NCBI RefSeq assembly: GCF_021117365.1
Contig: NZ_CP088262.1
Coordinates: 3,660,501 to 3,724,500, forward strand
From: Nocardioides sp. cx-173
GTDB taxonomy: Bacteria > Actinomycetota > Actinomycetes > Propionibacteriales > Nocardioidaceae
DNA: 64,000 bases
Reading direction: 5' to 3'
Part shown: positions 1 to 8,982 of the stretch, piece after piece
Layout of the letters: every line of letters begins with the position of its first letter
How positions within the stretch are numbered: position 1 is the first letter of the stretch
Translations under genes and position numbers: made by a program
Notes under the pieces: generated by a model
The model's input: only the letters and a program-made list of their open reading frames with translations
The model's database searches: none
Told to the model about the DNA's origin: nothing

Positions 1-162
1 CTCGTCGCCAGCATCCTGGCGGCCTCGGTCACCGACGTCCACGGCTTCCCGGTGCCCTCGGAGGACGCCATGGTGGTCGGCTTCCTCATCGGCGCCGGCG
101 CCGCCTTCCTCGGCATGGCCCTCACCCTCGCCATCCCCCGCCGCGCCGCCGCTGCGGCCTGA
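1..162 (+). CDS. C-terminal end of an MFS-type transporter (partial)
   Basis: The reading frame is open from the left edge to TGA at 160-162 and gives 53 residues. It has one long hydrophobic segment (VGFLIGAGAAFLGMALTLAI) followed by a short basic Arg/Ala tail, as at the last transmembrane helix of 14-helix drug exporters of the major facilitator superfamily. The start and most of the protein lie outside the window, so the family is an inference from this tail alone. Confidence 0.5.
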   Translation, partial: LVASILAASVTDVHGFPVPSEDAMVVGFLIGAGAAFLGMALTLAIPRRAAAAA

Positions 163-194
163 GGCCGGCCGGCGCGTGCGGGCGCGGCGGGCGC

Positions 195-246
195 GGCGGC
201 GCGGCGCGGGCCGGCGGCGCGGCGCGGGCCGGCGGCGCGGCGCGAG
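195..246. repeat. 18-bp GC-only tandem repeat
   Basis: Nearly three copies of an 18-bp unit of only G and C (GGCGGCGCGGCGCGGGCC) run head to tail at 195-212, 213-230 and 231-246, the last incomplete. It lies just after the stop of the left-edge transporter. I see no gene in it. Confidence 0.8.
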
Positions 247-258
247 CGCGGCAGCCGC

Positions 259-467
259 GGCGTACCACCCGTCACGCGACCCGCGCGAAACTCACGGCTC
301 CCGTACAAAGGTTCGTCGGGGAGCCGTGAGTTTCACCGGGCACCCGGTGAAACTCGCTCCCCCCGCAGGCGGCGTACCACCCGTCACGCGACCCGCGCGA
401 AACTCACGGCTCCCCCACAAAGGTTCGTCGGGGAGGCGTGAGTTTCACCGGGCACCCGGTGAAACTC
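259..467. repeat. Two 97-bp palindromic repeat units (259-355 and 371-467)
   Basis: Two almost identical 97-bp units are spaced 112 bp apart. Each holds an arm GAAACTCACGGCTCC matched about 17 bases later by GGAGCCGTGAGTTTC. The end of that second arm is reused in a second palindrome, GAGTTTCACCGGG / CCCGGTGAAACTC with a 2-base centre. Each unit can therefore fold into two mutually exclusive hairpins sharing one strand. A few differences exist (for example CCGTACAAAG versus CCCCACAAAG). They separate the transporter from the sugar operon and may end transcription or be a mobile REP-like element. Confidence 0.85.
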
Positions 468-500
468 ACTTCCCCCGTGCCCCGCAGCGCGGCATCCCCA

Positions 501-514
501 TGGAAGCGCTCCCA
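501..514. promoter_or_regulatory. LacI/CebR-like operator, distal copy
   Basis: TGGAAGCGCTCCCA is a near-perfect dyad around the central CG typical of LacI-family operators and one base away from the CebR box TGGGAGCGCTCCCA known from Streptomyces. A CebR-like LacI regulator closes the operon downstream at 5314-6360, so it is the likely ligand. Confidence 0.8.
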
Positions 515-600
515 CACCCCAATCAGCCTAATTACGCCGGGGCCAGGCAGAAGGTTGTGGCGCCGGTGTGACGCATGTCATGTTGTGGACACCAAGAACA

Positions 601-614
601 TGGAAGCGCTCTCA
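601..614. promoter_or_regulatory. LacI/CebR-like operator, proximal copy
   Basis: TGGAAGCGCTCTCA matches the first operator at 12 or more positions and lies exactly 100 bp further downstream, 68 bp before the GTG start of the binding protein. The two sites bracket the likely promoter and would allow looping or roadblock repression. The site also argues against the upstream ATG at 568 as translation start, since that would put the operator inside the gene. Confidence 0.75.
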
Positions 615-681
615 CGCCGAGGTCGCGTCCTCCCGGGTCACCCCCGATCCGCAGTCCGCACAACGGCAGGAGCGTTCCCCC

Positions 682-2001
682 GTGCACATCTCACCCTTCG
701 GGCCCCGCCAGGAGCCCCGCCTACCATTCACGACCAGCACCAAGCGACGCCGGCGCCTCGCGCTCGCCGCCGCCGGTGCCCTGGTCCTCAGCCTGGGCCT
801 CGCCGCGTGCGGCGGGGACGACGAGGCCGAGGACGGCAAGACCACCCTCACCGTCGCCACCTTCAACGAGTTCGGGTACGAGGGCCTCATCGAGGAGTAC
901 ATGGACCTCAACCCCGACATCAAGGTCGTCCAGAAGAAGCTGGGCACCTGGGAGGAGCACCGCGACAACCTCTACACCAAGCTCGCGGCGGGGTCGGGAC
1001 TCTCCGACATCGAGGCGATCGAGGGCGACGGGATGCCGGCGATCCTCGAGGAGAAGGGCGCGTTCATCGACCTCAGCGACGAGAGCGTCGAGGGCCGGTG
1101 GCTGGACTGGAAGGTCAAGGCCGGCACCAACGCCGACGGCGAGCTCATCGGCTACGGCACGGACATCGGGCCGGAGGGCATCTGCTACCGCGCCGACCTC
1201 TTCAAGAAGGCCGGGCTGCCGACCGACCGCGAGGAGGTCGCCGCCCTGTTCGCCGACTGGGACACCTACTTCCAGACCGGCAAGGACTTCGTGGAGAAGA
1301 TGCCGGACACCGCCTGGTACGACTCGTCGAAGGGCACCAGCCAGGCGATGATCAACCAGCTCGCCTACCCGTTCGAGGACGAGGACAACAACGTCGTCGC
1401 CACCTCCAACCCCGAGGTGCGCGAGGTGTTCGACACCGTGACGTCGATGCAGGCGGACGGGCTGGCCACCAACCTCGACCAGTGGTCCCCCGACTGGGTC
1501 GCCGCCTTCCAGAACGACGGCTTCGCCACGATGGCCTGCCCCGGCTGGATGCTCGGCATCATCGAGGGCAACGCCGCGGGCGTGAAGGGCTGGGACATCG
1601 CCGACGCCTTCCCCGGCGGCGGCGGCAACTGGGGCGGCTCGTTCCTGACCGTGCCCGCCATGGGCGAGCACCAGGAGGAGGCCAAGAAGCTGGCCGAGTG
1701 GCTGACCGCCCCCGAGCAGCAGATCAAGGCCTTCGACGCCAAGTTCACCTACCCGAGCCAGGTGGACGCCCAGGAGGATCCGGTGCTGCTCGCGGCCAAG
1801 CAGCCGTTCTTCAACGACGCCCCGGTCGGGCAGATCCTGTCCAACCGCGCCGCGGCCGTGGAGCTGCAGCCCTACAAGGGTCCCAAGTACGCCGACATCA
1901 TCACGGCGTTCCAGGCGGCCATCCTCCGGGTCGACCAGGGCCAGGAGTCGCCGGACGAGGCGTGGGACTCCTTCACCGCGGACGTCGAGCGGATCGGCTG
2001 A
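682..2001 (+). CDS. Extracellular sugar-binding lipoprotein of an ABC importer (CebE-like)
   Basis: A family 1 solute-binding protein of 439 residues. I chose GTG at 682 because AGGAG lies at 668-672, nine bases upstream; an ATG at 568 would overlap the operator. An Arg-rich n-region (KRRRR, residues 21-25) and a hydrophobic stretch lead to the lipobox LAAC with Cys43 as the lipidated residue, so the mature protein is anchored outside the membrane. The acidic GGDDEAEDG linker after it is usual for actinobacterial lipoproteins. The gene starts an operon with two permeases, a beta-glucosidase and a LacI regulator, the same order of functions as cebEFG-bglC, so cellobiose or a short beta-glucoside is the likely substrate. 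No ATPase is encoded here; a shared MsiK-type ATPase elsewhere would be expected. Confidence 0.9.
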   Translation: MHISPFGPRQEPRLPFTTSTKRRRRLALAAAGALVLSLGLAACGGDDEAEDGKTTLTVATFNEFGYEGLIEEYMDLNPDIKVVQKKLGTWEEHRDNLYTKLAAGSGLSDIEAIEGDGMPAILEEKGAFIDLSDESVEGRWLDWKVKAGTNADGELIGYGTDIGPEGICYRADLFKKAGLPTDREEVAALFADWDTYFQTGKDFVEKMPDTAWYDSSKGTSQAMINQLAYPFEDEDNNVVATSNPEVREVFDTVTSMQADGLATNLDQWSPDWVAAFQNDGFATMACPGWMLGIIEGNAAGVKGWDIADAFPGGGGNWGGSFLTVPAMGEHQEEAKKLAEWLTAPEQQIKAFDAKFTYPSQVDAQEDPVLLAAKQPFFNDAPVGQILSNRAAAVELQPYKGPKYADIITAFQAAILRVDQGQESPDEAWDSFTADVERIG

Positions 2002-2011
2002 GCCCGCGTCG

Positions 2012-3025
2012 ATGAGCCCCCACCCACCAGTCGTGTCCGCCGGGGAGGTCTCCTCCTCGACCTCCCCGGCCGGGCCGGCCCTTCAGGCGGGGCCGCTGCC
2101 GCAGGACCCACCCCCACTGACCCTGCGGCAGCGGCTCTCCCGCTGGGACGTCCGCTTCTCGCCGTACCTCTACGTGTCGCCGTTCTTCATCCTGTTCCTG
2201 GTCATCGGGATGTTCCCGCTCGCCTACACCGCCTACGTCTCGGTGCACGAGTGGAGCCTCATCGGCGGCCAGGGCGACTATGTCGGCCTCGACAACTACC
2301 GCTCGGTGTTCGGGGACCGCTACTTCTGGCGGGCGCTGCGCAACACCGTCAGCATCTTCCTGCTGTCCTCGATCCCGCAGGTGCTGCTGGCCCTCGCGAT
2401 CGCGGGCCTGCTCGACACCCAGCTGCGCGCCCGGACGTTCTGGCGGATGAGCGTGCTCATCCCCTTCGTGGTCGCCCCCGCCGCGGCCACCTTGATCTTC
2501 GGCAACCTGTTCGGTGACCGCTACGGCCTCATCAACGGCGCTCTCGGCCTCATCGGCATCGACCCGATCGCCTGGCACGTCGACACCCTGCCGAGCCACA
2601 TCGCGATCGCGTCCATGGTCAACTGGCGATGGACCGGCTACAACGCGCTGATCCTGCTCGCCGCCATGCAGGCGGTGCCGCGTGACCTGTACGAGTCCGC
2701 GGCCATGGACGGAGCCGGCAAGGTGCGCCAGTTCCGGTCGATCACGATCCCGATGATCCGCCCGACGATGATCTTCGTGGTCATCACCTCCACCATCGGC
2801 GGGCTGCAGATCTTCACCGAGGCCCGGCTCTTCGACAACGTCGGGCTCGGCGGCTCGGACCGGCAGTGGCAGACCGTGACGCTGTACCTGTGGGAGCTGG
2901 GCTGGCGCCTGCGCGACCTCGGCATGGCCTCGGCGGTCGCCTGGCTGCTGTTTCTCTTCATCGTGATCTTCGCGCTGGTCAACCTGGCGGTGGCGCAGCG
3001 CCTCGGAGCAGGGGGCCGCAAGTGA
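2012..3025 (+). CDS. Sugar ABC transporter permease, first subunit (CebF-like)
   Basis: 337-residue inner-membrane permease of the MalF type. A roughly 45-residue Pro/Ser-rich cytoplasmic tail precedes the first helix ([19 protein letters not shown]), and about six helices follow. The cytoplasmic EAA loop, which docks the ATPase, is visible as [23 protein letters not shown]. It starts 10 bases after the binding-protein stop and ends in a 4-base overlap (GTGA) with the next permease, so the two subunits are translationally coupled. Substrate assignment rests on the operon context. Confidence 0.92.
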   Translation: MSPHPPVVSAGEVSSSTSPAGPALQAGPLPQDPPPLTLRQRLSRWDVRFSPYLYVSPFFILFLVIGMFPLAYTAYVSVHEWSLIGGQGDYVGLDNYRSVFGDRYFWRALRNTVSIFLLSSIPQVLLALAIAGLLDTQLRARTFWRMSVLIPFVVAPAAATLIFGNLFGDRYGLINGALGLIGIDPIAWHVDTLPSHIAIASMVNWRWTGYNALILLAAMQAVPRDLYESAAMDGAGKVRQFRSITIPMIRPTMIFVVITSTIGGLQIFTEARLFDNVGLGGSDRQWQTVTLYLWELGWRLRDLGMASAVAWLLFLFIVIFALVNLAVAQRLGAGGRK

Positions 3026-3840
3026 GCCGCCGTCCGGGATTCCTCGTCTACGGCCTGCTGTCGGCCTTCGTCCTCGCCTCGGCGCTGCCGCTGTACTGGT
3101 CGCTGATCGTCGGCTCGCACACCAAGGAGGTCGTGACCCGCCAGGTACCGCCCCTGCTGCCGGGAGGTCACTTCTTCAGCAACGCCCAGCGCGTCTTCGA
3201 GACCGTCGACTTCTGGAAGGCCCTCGGCAACAGCCTCGTCGTCTCGACCGTGTGTGCCACGTCGGTGGTGTTCTTTTGCACGCTGGCCGGCTACGCGTTC
3301 GCCAAGCTGAGGTTCCGCGGCAGCAAGGGGCTCATGGTCTTCGTCGTCGGGACGCTGGCCGTCCCCACCCAGCTCGGGGTCATCCCGCTGTTCATCCAGA
3401 TGGCCAAGCTCGGCTGGACCGGGCACATCTGGGCGATCATGGTGCCGACCCTGGTGACCGCGTTCGGCGTCTTCTTCATGCGTCAGTACCTCGTCGACGC
3501 GATCCCCGACGAGCTGATCGAGGCGGCGCGCGTCGACGGGTGCTCGATGTTCAGCACCTTCTGGAACGTCGCCGTGCCGGCCGCCCGTCCGGCCGCCGCG
3601 ATCTTGTGGCTGTTCACGTTCATGACGGTCTGGACCGACTTCTTCTGGCCGATGATCGTGCTCCCCTCCACCAACCCCACCGTGCAGATCGCACTCGCTC
3701 AGCTCCAGAGCAGCTACTACGTCGACTACAGCCTGGTGCTCTCCGCCGCGGTGCTGTCGACCATCCCGCTGCTGGTCCTGTTCGTCCTCACCGGCCGCCA
3801 ACTGGTCGCCGGCATCATGCAAGGAGCAGTCAAGGGATGA
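3022..3840 (+). CDS. Sugar ABC transporter permease, second subunit (CebG-like)
   Basis: 272-residue MalG-type permease. The start is GTG at 3022, inside the stop of the preceding gene, with a GGAG upstream; in-frame ATG codons further upstream would need a long overlap and give non-membrane sequence. Six hydrophobic segments and an EAA loop ([22 protein letters not shown]) are present. It ends in an ATGA overlap with the beta-glucosidase gene. With the previous subunit it forms the membrane channel of the importer. Confidence 0.92.
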   Translation: MSRRPGFLVYGLLSAFVLASALPLYWSLIVGSHTKEVVTRQVPPLLPGGHFFSNAQRVFETVDFWKALGNSLVVSTVCATSVVFFCTLAGYAFAKLRFRGSKGLMVFVVGTLAVPTQLGVIPLFIQMAKLGWTGHIWAIMVPTLVTAFGVFFMRQYLVDAIPDELIEAARVDGCSMFSTFWNVAVPAARPAAAILWLFTFMTVWTDFFWPMIVLPSTNPTVQIALAQLQSSYYVDYSLVLSAAVLSTIPLLVLFVLTGRQLVAGIMQGAVKG

Positions 3841-5303
3841 CCCACTCACTCGACACCCGCATCGACACCGGCCAGGGCGCGGAGCTCCGCTTCCCGCCGG
3901 ACTTCCTCTGGGGCGCCGCGACCGCGTCGTTCCAGATCGAGGGCGCCACCGGCGAGGACGGCCGCACGCCGTCCATCTGGGACACCTTCGCGCGGGTGCC
4001 CGGCGCCGTGGTCAACGGCGACACCGGCGACGTCGCCTGCGACCACTACCACCGGATGCCGCAGGACGTGGCGCTCATGAAGAGCCTGCACCTGCGCAGC
4101 TACCGGTTCTCCGTGGCCTGGCCGCGGGTCCGGCCGGACGCCGGCCCGCTCAACCCGGCCGGGCTCGACTTCTACGCCCGCCTCGTCGACGAGCTCCTGG
4201 CCCACGACATCCGTCCCTGGATGACGCTCTACCACTGGGACCTGCCCCAGACCCTCGAGGACGCGGGCGGCTGGACCAACCGCGACACGGCGTACCGCTT
4301 CGCCGACTATGCGCTCTCCGTCTACGACGCGCTCGGCGACCGGGTGCCGGTCTGGACGACGCTCAACGAGCCGTGGTGTTCGGCGTTCCTGGGCTACACC
4401 GGGGGCCAGCACGCCCCCGGTCGCCAGGAGGGCGTGGCCGGGCTCGTGGCCGCGCACCACCTGATGCTCGGGCACGGCCTGGTCGTCGACGAGCTGCGCC
4501 GCCGCGGCACCACCGCCGAGCTGGGGATCACCCTCAACTGCACGGTCGCGGACGCCCACGACCCCGACGACGAGGCCGACCGGGACGCCGCCCGGCGCAT
4601 CGACGCGCTGCACAACCGGGTGTTCCTCGACCCGATCCTCACCGGCCGCTACCCCACCGACCTGCTGGCCGACACCGCCGGGCTCGCGTGGGCGGGCCGG
4701 CCCTGGACCGAGGTGGTGCACGACGGCGACCTCGCACTCATCGGCACCCCGCTGGACCTGCTCGGGATCAACTACTACAAGGGCGACGCCGTCTCGGGCC
4801 ACCCGCATCCGGACACGACGGGCGTCGACGGCGCCCACGCCGAGCGGCCGACCCGCACGCCGTTCGTCGGCTGCGAGGACGTCACCTTCCCGAGCCGTGG
4901 CCTTCCGCGGACGGCCATGGGGTGGGAGGTGCAGCCGGAGGGACTCACGCGGCTGTTGAAGCGGATCGACGCCGACTACGACGCGCCCCCGCTCTACGTC
5001 ACGGAGAACGGCGCCGCCTACGACGACGAGGTGGACGCGGAGGGACGCGTGCACGACCCCGAGCGTGTCGCCTACGTCGTCGCGCATCTCGCCGCAGTGC
5101 ACGCCGCGATCGCGGACGGGGTGGACGTGCGGGGCTTCTTCCAGTGGTCGCTGCTCGACAACTACGAGTGGGCCTTCGGCTACGAGAAGCGGTTCGGCAT
5201 CGTCCACGTCGACTACGAGACGCAGGTGCGCACGCCCAAGTCGAGCGCCCTGCTCTACGCGGAGACCGCGCGTACCGGAAACCTCCAGGCGCCGGAGAGC
5301 TGA
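3837..5303 (+). CDS. bglC: Family 1 glycoside hydrolase, beta-glucosidase
   Basis: 488-residue GH1 enzyme that hydrolyses beta-glucosides, here presumably imported cellobiose, to glucose in the cytoplasm. The N-terminal [19 protein letters not shown] signature is complete. The acid/base Glu178 sits in TLNEPW and the nucleophile Glu390 in YVTENGA, both intact, and the C-terminal [17 protein letters not shown] block is typical. There is no signal peptide, in line with intracellular cleavage after transport. It starts by ATGA overlap with the permease and is followed by the LacI regulator. The symbol follows the Streptomyces ceb locus; other beta-glucoside specificities are possible. Confidence 0.92.
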   Translation: MTHSLDTRIDTGQGAELRFPPDFLWGAATASFQIEGATGEDGRTPSIWDTFARVPGAVVNGDTGDVACDHYHRMPQDVALMKSLHLRSYRFSVAWPRVRPDAGPLNPAGLDFYARLVDELLAHDIRPWMTLYHWDLPQTLEDAGGWTNRDTAYRFADYALSVYDALGDRVPVWTTLNEPWCSAFLGYTGGQHAPGRQEGVAGLVAAHHLMLGHGLVVDELRRRGTTAELGITLNCTVADAHDPDDEADRDAARRIDALHNRVFLDPILTGRYPTDLLADTAGLAWAGRPWTEVVHDGDLALIGTPLDLLGINYYKGDAVSGHPHPDTTGVDGAHAERPTRTPFVGCEDVTFPSRGLPRTAMGWEVQPEGLTRLLKRIDADYDAPPLYVTENGAAYDDEVDAEGRVHDPERVAYVVAHLAAVHAAIADGVDVRGFFQWSLLDNYEWAFGYEKRFGIVHVDYETQVRTPKSSALLYAETARTGNLQAPES

Positions 5304-5313
5304 GGTCGCTACG

Positions 5314-6360
5314 GTGGCGCGCGTGGACGGAAGCCGCAGCATCGCGGGGCCGGGGGGCTCGCCGACGCTCGACGAGGTCGCGCGCCTGGCCGGGGTCTCG
5401 CGCGCCACCGCGTCGCGCGCGATCAACGGCGGCAACCGCGTGAGCGCGCAGGCCCGCAGCGCCGTCGACGACGCCGTACGGGCGCTGGGCTACACCCCCA
5501 ACCACGCCGCCCGCAGCCTGGTCACCCGGCGTACCGACTCGGTGGGCCTGGTGGTCCCCGAGCCCGACGAGCGGGTCTTCTCCGACCCGTTCTTCGCGCG
5601 CACGCTGCGCGGGGTCACGCGGGTGCTGGCCGAGCGCGACCTGCAGCTGGTCCTGCTGCTCACGCGCCCAGGCGAGGAGGAGGCGCGGATGCTGCGCTAC
5701 CTGCGCAACCGGCACATCGACGGGGCGCTCGTCGTCTCCCACCACCGCAGCGACAGCCTGGCCGACCACCTGGCCGCGCTCGACCTGCCCTGCGCCTTCG
5801 TCGGGCGGCCGTGGACCAGCGCCGACAAGGTCGCCTACGTCGACACCGACAACGTCGCCGGCGGTCGTGAGGCCACCCAGGCGCTCATCTCGCGCGGCTG
5901 CACCCGGATCGCGACCATCGCCGGACCCGACGACATGAGCGCCGGCGTGGACCGGCTGGAGGGCTGGCGGGGCGCCATGCGGGAGGCCGGCCTGCGCGAC
6001 GACGCGGTCGAGCACGGCGACTTCACCGAGCGCGGTGGCGAGCGCGCCGCGACCGCCCTGCTGGCGCGCCATCCCGACCTTGACGGGATCGTGGCGGCCT
6101 CCGACCTCATGGCCGCCGGCGCTCTGCGGGTGCTGGCCGCCACCGGCTGCGCGGTCCCCGACGACGTCGCCCTCATCGGCTACGACGACCTCGGCGTCGC
6201 CGAGCGCACCGACCCGCAGCTCACCACCATCCGCAACCCCATCGTCGACATGGCCGAGCAGGCCACCCGCCTGCTGCTCCAGCAGGTCGACGGCGACAGC
6301 AGCGTCCGCGCGATGCGGGTCATCTTCCCGCCCACGCTCGTGCGCCGCGCCAGCGCGTGA
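5314..6360 (+). CDS. cebR: LacI-family transcriptional regulator (CebR-like)
   Basis: 348-residue LacI-family repressor. The N-terminal helix-turn-helix (TLDEVARLAGVSRATASRAING, about residues 14-35) is followed by the hinge region and a periplasmic-binding-protein-like sensor domain that ends in LTTIRNPIVDMAEQA. GTG at 5314 has GAGG eight bases upstream and is preferred; GTG at 5323 is possible. It begins only 10 bases after the beta-glucosidase stop, so it is co-transcribed with the genes it probably controls through the operators at 501 and 601. The effector is likely the imported disaccharide. The symbol is by context and similarity, not by proof. Confidence 0.85.
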   Translation: MARVDGSRSIAGPGGSPTLDEVARLAGVSRATASRAINGGNRVSAQARSAVDDAVRALGYTPNHAARSLVTRRTDSVGLVVPEPDERVFSDPFFARTLRGVTRVLAERDLQLVLLLTRPGEEEARMLRYLRNRHIDGALVVSHHRSDSLADHLAALDLPCAFVGRPWTSADKVAYVDTDNVAGGREATQALISRGCTRIATIAGPDDMSAGVDRLEGWRGAMREAGLRDDAVEHGDFTERGGERAATALLARHPDLDGIVAASDLMAAGALRVLAATGCAVPDDVALIGYDDLGVAERTDPQLTTIRNPIVDMAEQATRLLLQQVDGDSSVRAMRVIFPPTLVRRASA

Positions 6361-6410
6361 CATCCGCCCAACCTGCAACGTGTTCTAGTCGCCACCGGTA
6401 GCGTCGGCAC

Positions 6411-7415
6411 ATGCTCCTCGACGTGCAGCTCGACGGCCGGCCCGACGAGGCGGCGCAGCGCGCACGGGACCTGGCAGGCACCGGGGTCGCGGGGCTGTTC
6501 ACCTTCGAGGGGCCACACGACGTGTTCCTCCCGCTGGCGAGCGCGGCCGGCGCGGTCGAGACCGACCTGATGACCAACGTCGCGATCGCGATGCCGCGCA
6601 GCCCGCTGCACCTCGCGCATGCGGCCTACGACCTGCAGCTGCTGTCGCGCGGTCGCTTCCGGCTCGGGCTGGGCTCGCAGATCAGGCCGCACATCGAGAA
6701 GCGGTACGGCGCACGGTGGAGCCCGCCGGCGGCGCGGATGCGCGAGATCGTGCTCGCGGTCAAGGCGATCCTGGGCTCGTGGCAGGACGGCACCCGGCTG
6801 GACTTCCGGGGCGAGCACACCCAGCACACGCTGATGCCGCCGACGTTCGTGCCCGGGCCCAACCCCTACGGCGTCGCGCCGGTCCTGCTCGGCGCGCTCG
6901 GCCCCGTGATGACGCGTACGGCGGCCGAGGTCGCCGACGGCCTGCTGGTCATGCCCTTCCACAGCGAGCGGCACTTCCGCGAGCGCACCCTGCAGGCGGT
7001 CGAGGAAGGGCTGGCCCGCTCGGGCCGCGCGCGCGAGTCGTTCGCCGTACTCCCCCAGGCGATCCTCGCGATGGGCCGCACGCCCGCCGAGCAGGAGGCC
7101 GCGGCGCTGGGGGTGCGAGGGCTGCTGGCGTTCTACGCCTCCACGCCGGCGTACCTGCCGGTGCTCGAGGTCGAGGGCTGGGCCGACCTGCAGCCCGAGC
7201 TCAACGCACTGTCCAAGACCGGCGACGTCGCGGCGATGCTGGCGCGGGTCGACGACGCGATGCTGGAGACGCTCGCCGTCCGCGGCACCCCGCAGGAGTG
7301 CGCCGCCGAGCTCCGGCGGCGCTTCGGCGAGCACGCCACCCGGGTCTGCGGCTACTTCCCCGGCTACCGCCCACCGCTCGACCAGGTCGCCGCCCTGGCC
7401 GCCTCGCTCAGGTGA
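6411..7415 (+). CDS. LLM-class (F420-dependent type) oxidoreductase
   Basis: 334-residue luciferase-like TIM-barrel oxidoreductase. The family pattern is clear: TNVAIAMPRSPLHLAHAAYDLQLLSRGRFRLGLGSQ in the first half, the AEVADGLLV stretch, and a C-terminal region ending in YFPGYRPPLDQV. Such proteins usually use coenzyme F420 or FMN; the cofactor and substrate cannot be told from sequence. It stands alone 50 bases after the LacI gene. A second, only distantly similar LLM protein is encoded at 8979-9872. Confidence 0.85.
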   Translation: MLLDVQLDGRPDEAAQRARDLAGTGVAGLFTFEGPHDVFLPLASAAGAVETDLMTNVAIAMPRSPLHLAHAAYDLQLLSRGRFRLGLGSQIRPHIEKRYGARWSPPAARMREIVLAVKAILGSWQDGTRLDFRGEHTQHTLMPPTFVPGPNPYGVAPVLLGALGPVMTRTAAEVADGLLVMPFHSERHFRERTLQAVEEGLARSGRARESFAVLPQAILAMGRTPAEQEAAALGVRGLLAFYASTPAYLPVLEVEGWADLQPELNALSKTGDVAAMLARVDDAMLETLAVRGTPQECAAELRRRFGEHATRVCGYFPGYRPPLDQVAALAASLR

Positions 7416-7431
7416 GCTGACGGATGAGGGA

Positions 7432-7797
7432 CTACCCCGCCGGCGGCTCGCTCGCGGCCGGCCGCTTCCGCCACGGCAGCGTGCCCTCGAGCTCCACCTC
7501 GAGCGAGAAGCTCAGAAAGGTCCGCACGAGCACGATCAGCCCGAGCGCCAGGGCGCTGTCGAGCGTGGGGTCGACGGTGATGGTCAAGACGATGTCGGCG
7601 ATGATCAGGAACTCCAGGCCCAGCAGGATCGCGCGGCCCACGTTGCGGCGGGCGCGCTCGTAGGCGCCGGCACCGCCGACGCGCCGGTACGACGCCGCCG
7701 CGGCGACCAGGCCCACCAGGGACCCGACCACCAGGATCGTCACGCCGCCGACCTCGAACCCGTGCACGACGAGCTCCATCACCTCGTCGAAGCTCAT
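7432..7797 (-). CDS. DUF1622 small membrane protein
   Basis: 121-residue protein with three hydrophobic segments (VTILVVGSLVGLVAAAA, AILLGLEFLIIADIVLTI, ALGLIVLVRTFLSFSLEVELEG), the pattern of the DUF1622 family whose function is unknown. The ATG at 7797 has GAGGG about eight bases upstream; an ATG at 7803 is too close to it. The gene converges on the LLM oxidoreductase, leaving only 16 bases between the stops. Confidence 0.8.
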   Translation of the reverse strand: MSFDEVMELVVHGFEVGGVTILVVGSLVGLVAAAASYRRVGGAGAYERARRNVGRAILLGLEFLIIADIVLTITVDPTLDSALALGLIVLVRTFLSFSLEVELEGTLPWRKRPAASEPPAG

Positions 7798-7912
7798 CCC
7801 CATCACCCTCGCCGCCCCTCGCTGGCCCGGGCACAGGGTATGCACGGCCCCGGCCCGCGTCCACCGCCGACCCGCCGCAGAGCCTCGGGCCGCCCGCAGG
7901 TACGGTCTGCGC

Positions 7913-8410
7913 GTGACCGCACAGCCCAGCTACGACCAGATCGCCGCGCTTCCGGCGTACTCCCAACAGGGCATCCCGGCCGCGTTCGAGGACTTCAACG
8001 GCCACCTCAACGTGCGCCACTACCTCGGCATCGCGAGCGAGGGCCTGGACGAGTCGCTCGTCGAGGTGGGCATCCCCCAGAACTGGCCGCACACGGCCGG
8101 CCAGGCGGTCTTCTCCGCCGAGCACCACCTCACCTACTTCTCCGAGCTGCGCACCGGCGACAAGATCTCCGTCCGCGTGCGGCTGGTCGGCCGCTCGCGC
8201 CGCGCGGCGCACGTCGTGGTCTACCTGCTCGACGACTCGCACTCGCGCGTGAGCTACGTGATGGAGGAGATCCTGCTCCACATGGACATGGAGACCCGCA
8301 AGACCTCCGACTGGCCCGAGGACGTCGCCCGGCAGATCGACGCGCGCCTCGCCGAGGAGAAGCAGCTGGGCTGGGAGCCGATGCTCTCGGGCTCCATGAG
8401 CCTGCGCTAG
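7913..8410 (+). CDS. Acyl-CoA thioesterase-like hotdog protein
   Basis: 165-residue protein of the 4-hydroxybenzoyl-CoA thioesterase-like hotdog type. The segment FEDFNGHLNVRHYLGIASEG matches the helix-start region with the D-x-N-G-H-x-N pattern of that family, and TYFSELRTGDKISVRVRLVG is the following beta strand. Probably hydrolyses an acyl-CoA, substrate unknown. GTG at 7913 is the start. It overlaps the convergent rhomboid gene by 4 bases at the stop codons. Confidence 0.8.
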   Translation: MTAQPSYDQIAALPAYSQQGIPAAFEDFNGHLNVRHYLGIASEGLDESLVEVGIPQNWPHTAGQAVFSAEHHLTYFSELRTGDKISVRVRLVGRSRRAAHVVVYLLDDSHSRVSYVMEEILLHMDMETRKTSDWPEDVARQIDARLAEEKQLGWEPMLSGSMSLR

Positions 8411-8982
8411 GGCGCCTTCCGCTCGCTCGTCAGGTACGCCGCCAGCGCGCCGCCGACGGCCCCGAACAGGTGTCCCTGCCAGGAGATCCCCGCCTGGCCC
8501 GGGAGCACGCCGAGCAGCAGGCCGCCGTACAGCAGGAACAGCAGCACCCCGAGGGCGATCTCGCCGAGCCGACGGGTGAAGACGCCGCGGATCATCAGGT
8601 AGACCAACCAGCCGAAGATCAGCACCGAGGCACCGAGGTGCACGGTGTGGGTGGGCGCGACCAGCCACACCCCGAGCCCGCCGACGACCCAGATGATCGC
8701 GGTGACCTGCACCCCGCGGAGCACGCCGGAGGCCAGCACCAGGAACAGCAGCACCAGCACCGGCACGGTGTTGGCCGCGAGGTGTCCCCACCCGGCATGC
8801 AGGAGCGGCGCGAAGAGGATGCCGAGCAGCCCCTCGTCCTCGCGCGGCTGCACGCCGTACTGATCGAGGCGGTGGGAGAGCGCCGTGTCGAGGAGCTCGA
8901 GGCCCCACAGCACGGCGACGAAGACGGCGGCGCCGACGGCGGCCTGCCGCCAGGCACTGCGAGTCTCGCGCCGCGGGCTCAT
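8407..8982 (-). CDS. Rhomboid-family intramembrane serine protease
   Basis: 191 residues with about six transmembrane segments. The catalytic Ser is Ser119 in LGASVLIFG and the catalytic His is His171 in QGHLFGAVGG; the upstream HAGWGHLAAN motif between the first helices is also typical. It would cut membrane substrates within the bilayer. Its ATG overlaps the stop of the upstream LLM gene by ATGA, so the two are co-translated. The GAS rather than GxSG motif is a common rhomboid variant. Confidence 0.88.
   Translation of the reverse strand: MSPRRETRSAWRQAAVGAAVFVAVLWGLELLDTALSHRLDQYGVQPREDEGLLGILFAPLLHAGWGHLAANTVPVLVLLFLVLASGVLRGVQVTAIIWVVGGLGVWLVAPTHTVHLGASVLIFGWLVYLMIRGVFTRRLGEIALGVLLFLLYGGLLLGVLPGQAGISWQGHLFGAVGGALAAYLTSERKAP

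Noticed and set aside
259..467. Could the regular repeats be a CRISPR array?
   Set aside because: Only two long units with internal palindromes and a 15-bp spacer; no cas genes.
176..571. Open frame of 131 codons over the GC-only and palindromic repeats
   Set aside because: Product is made of repeat-derived Arg/Gly stretches and has no ribosome site.
438..2015. Long open frame on the plus strand alternate to the binding-protein gene
   Set aside because: Arg/Gly/Pro/His-rich product without family motifs, a shadow of GC-rich codon bias over the real lipoprotein gene.
3846..5435. Long minus-strand open frame across the beta-glucosidase
   Set aside because: Val/Arg/Gly-rich shadow; the GH1 gene on the plus strand has complete catalytic motifs.
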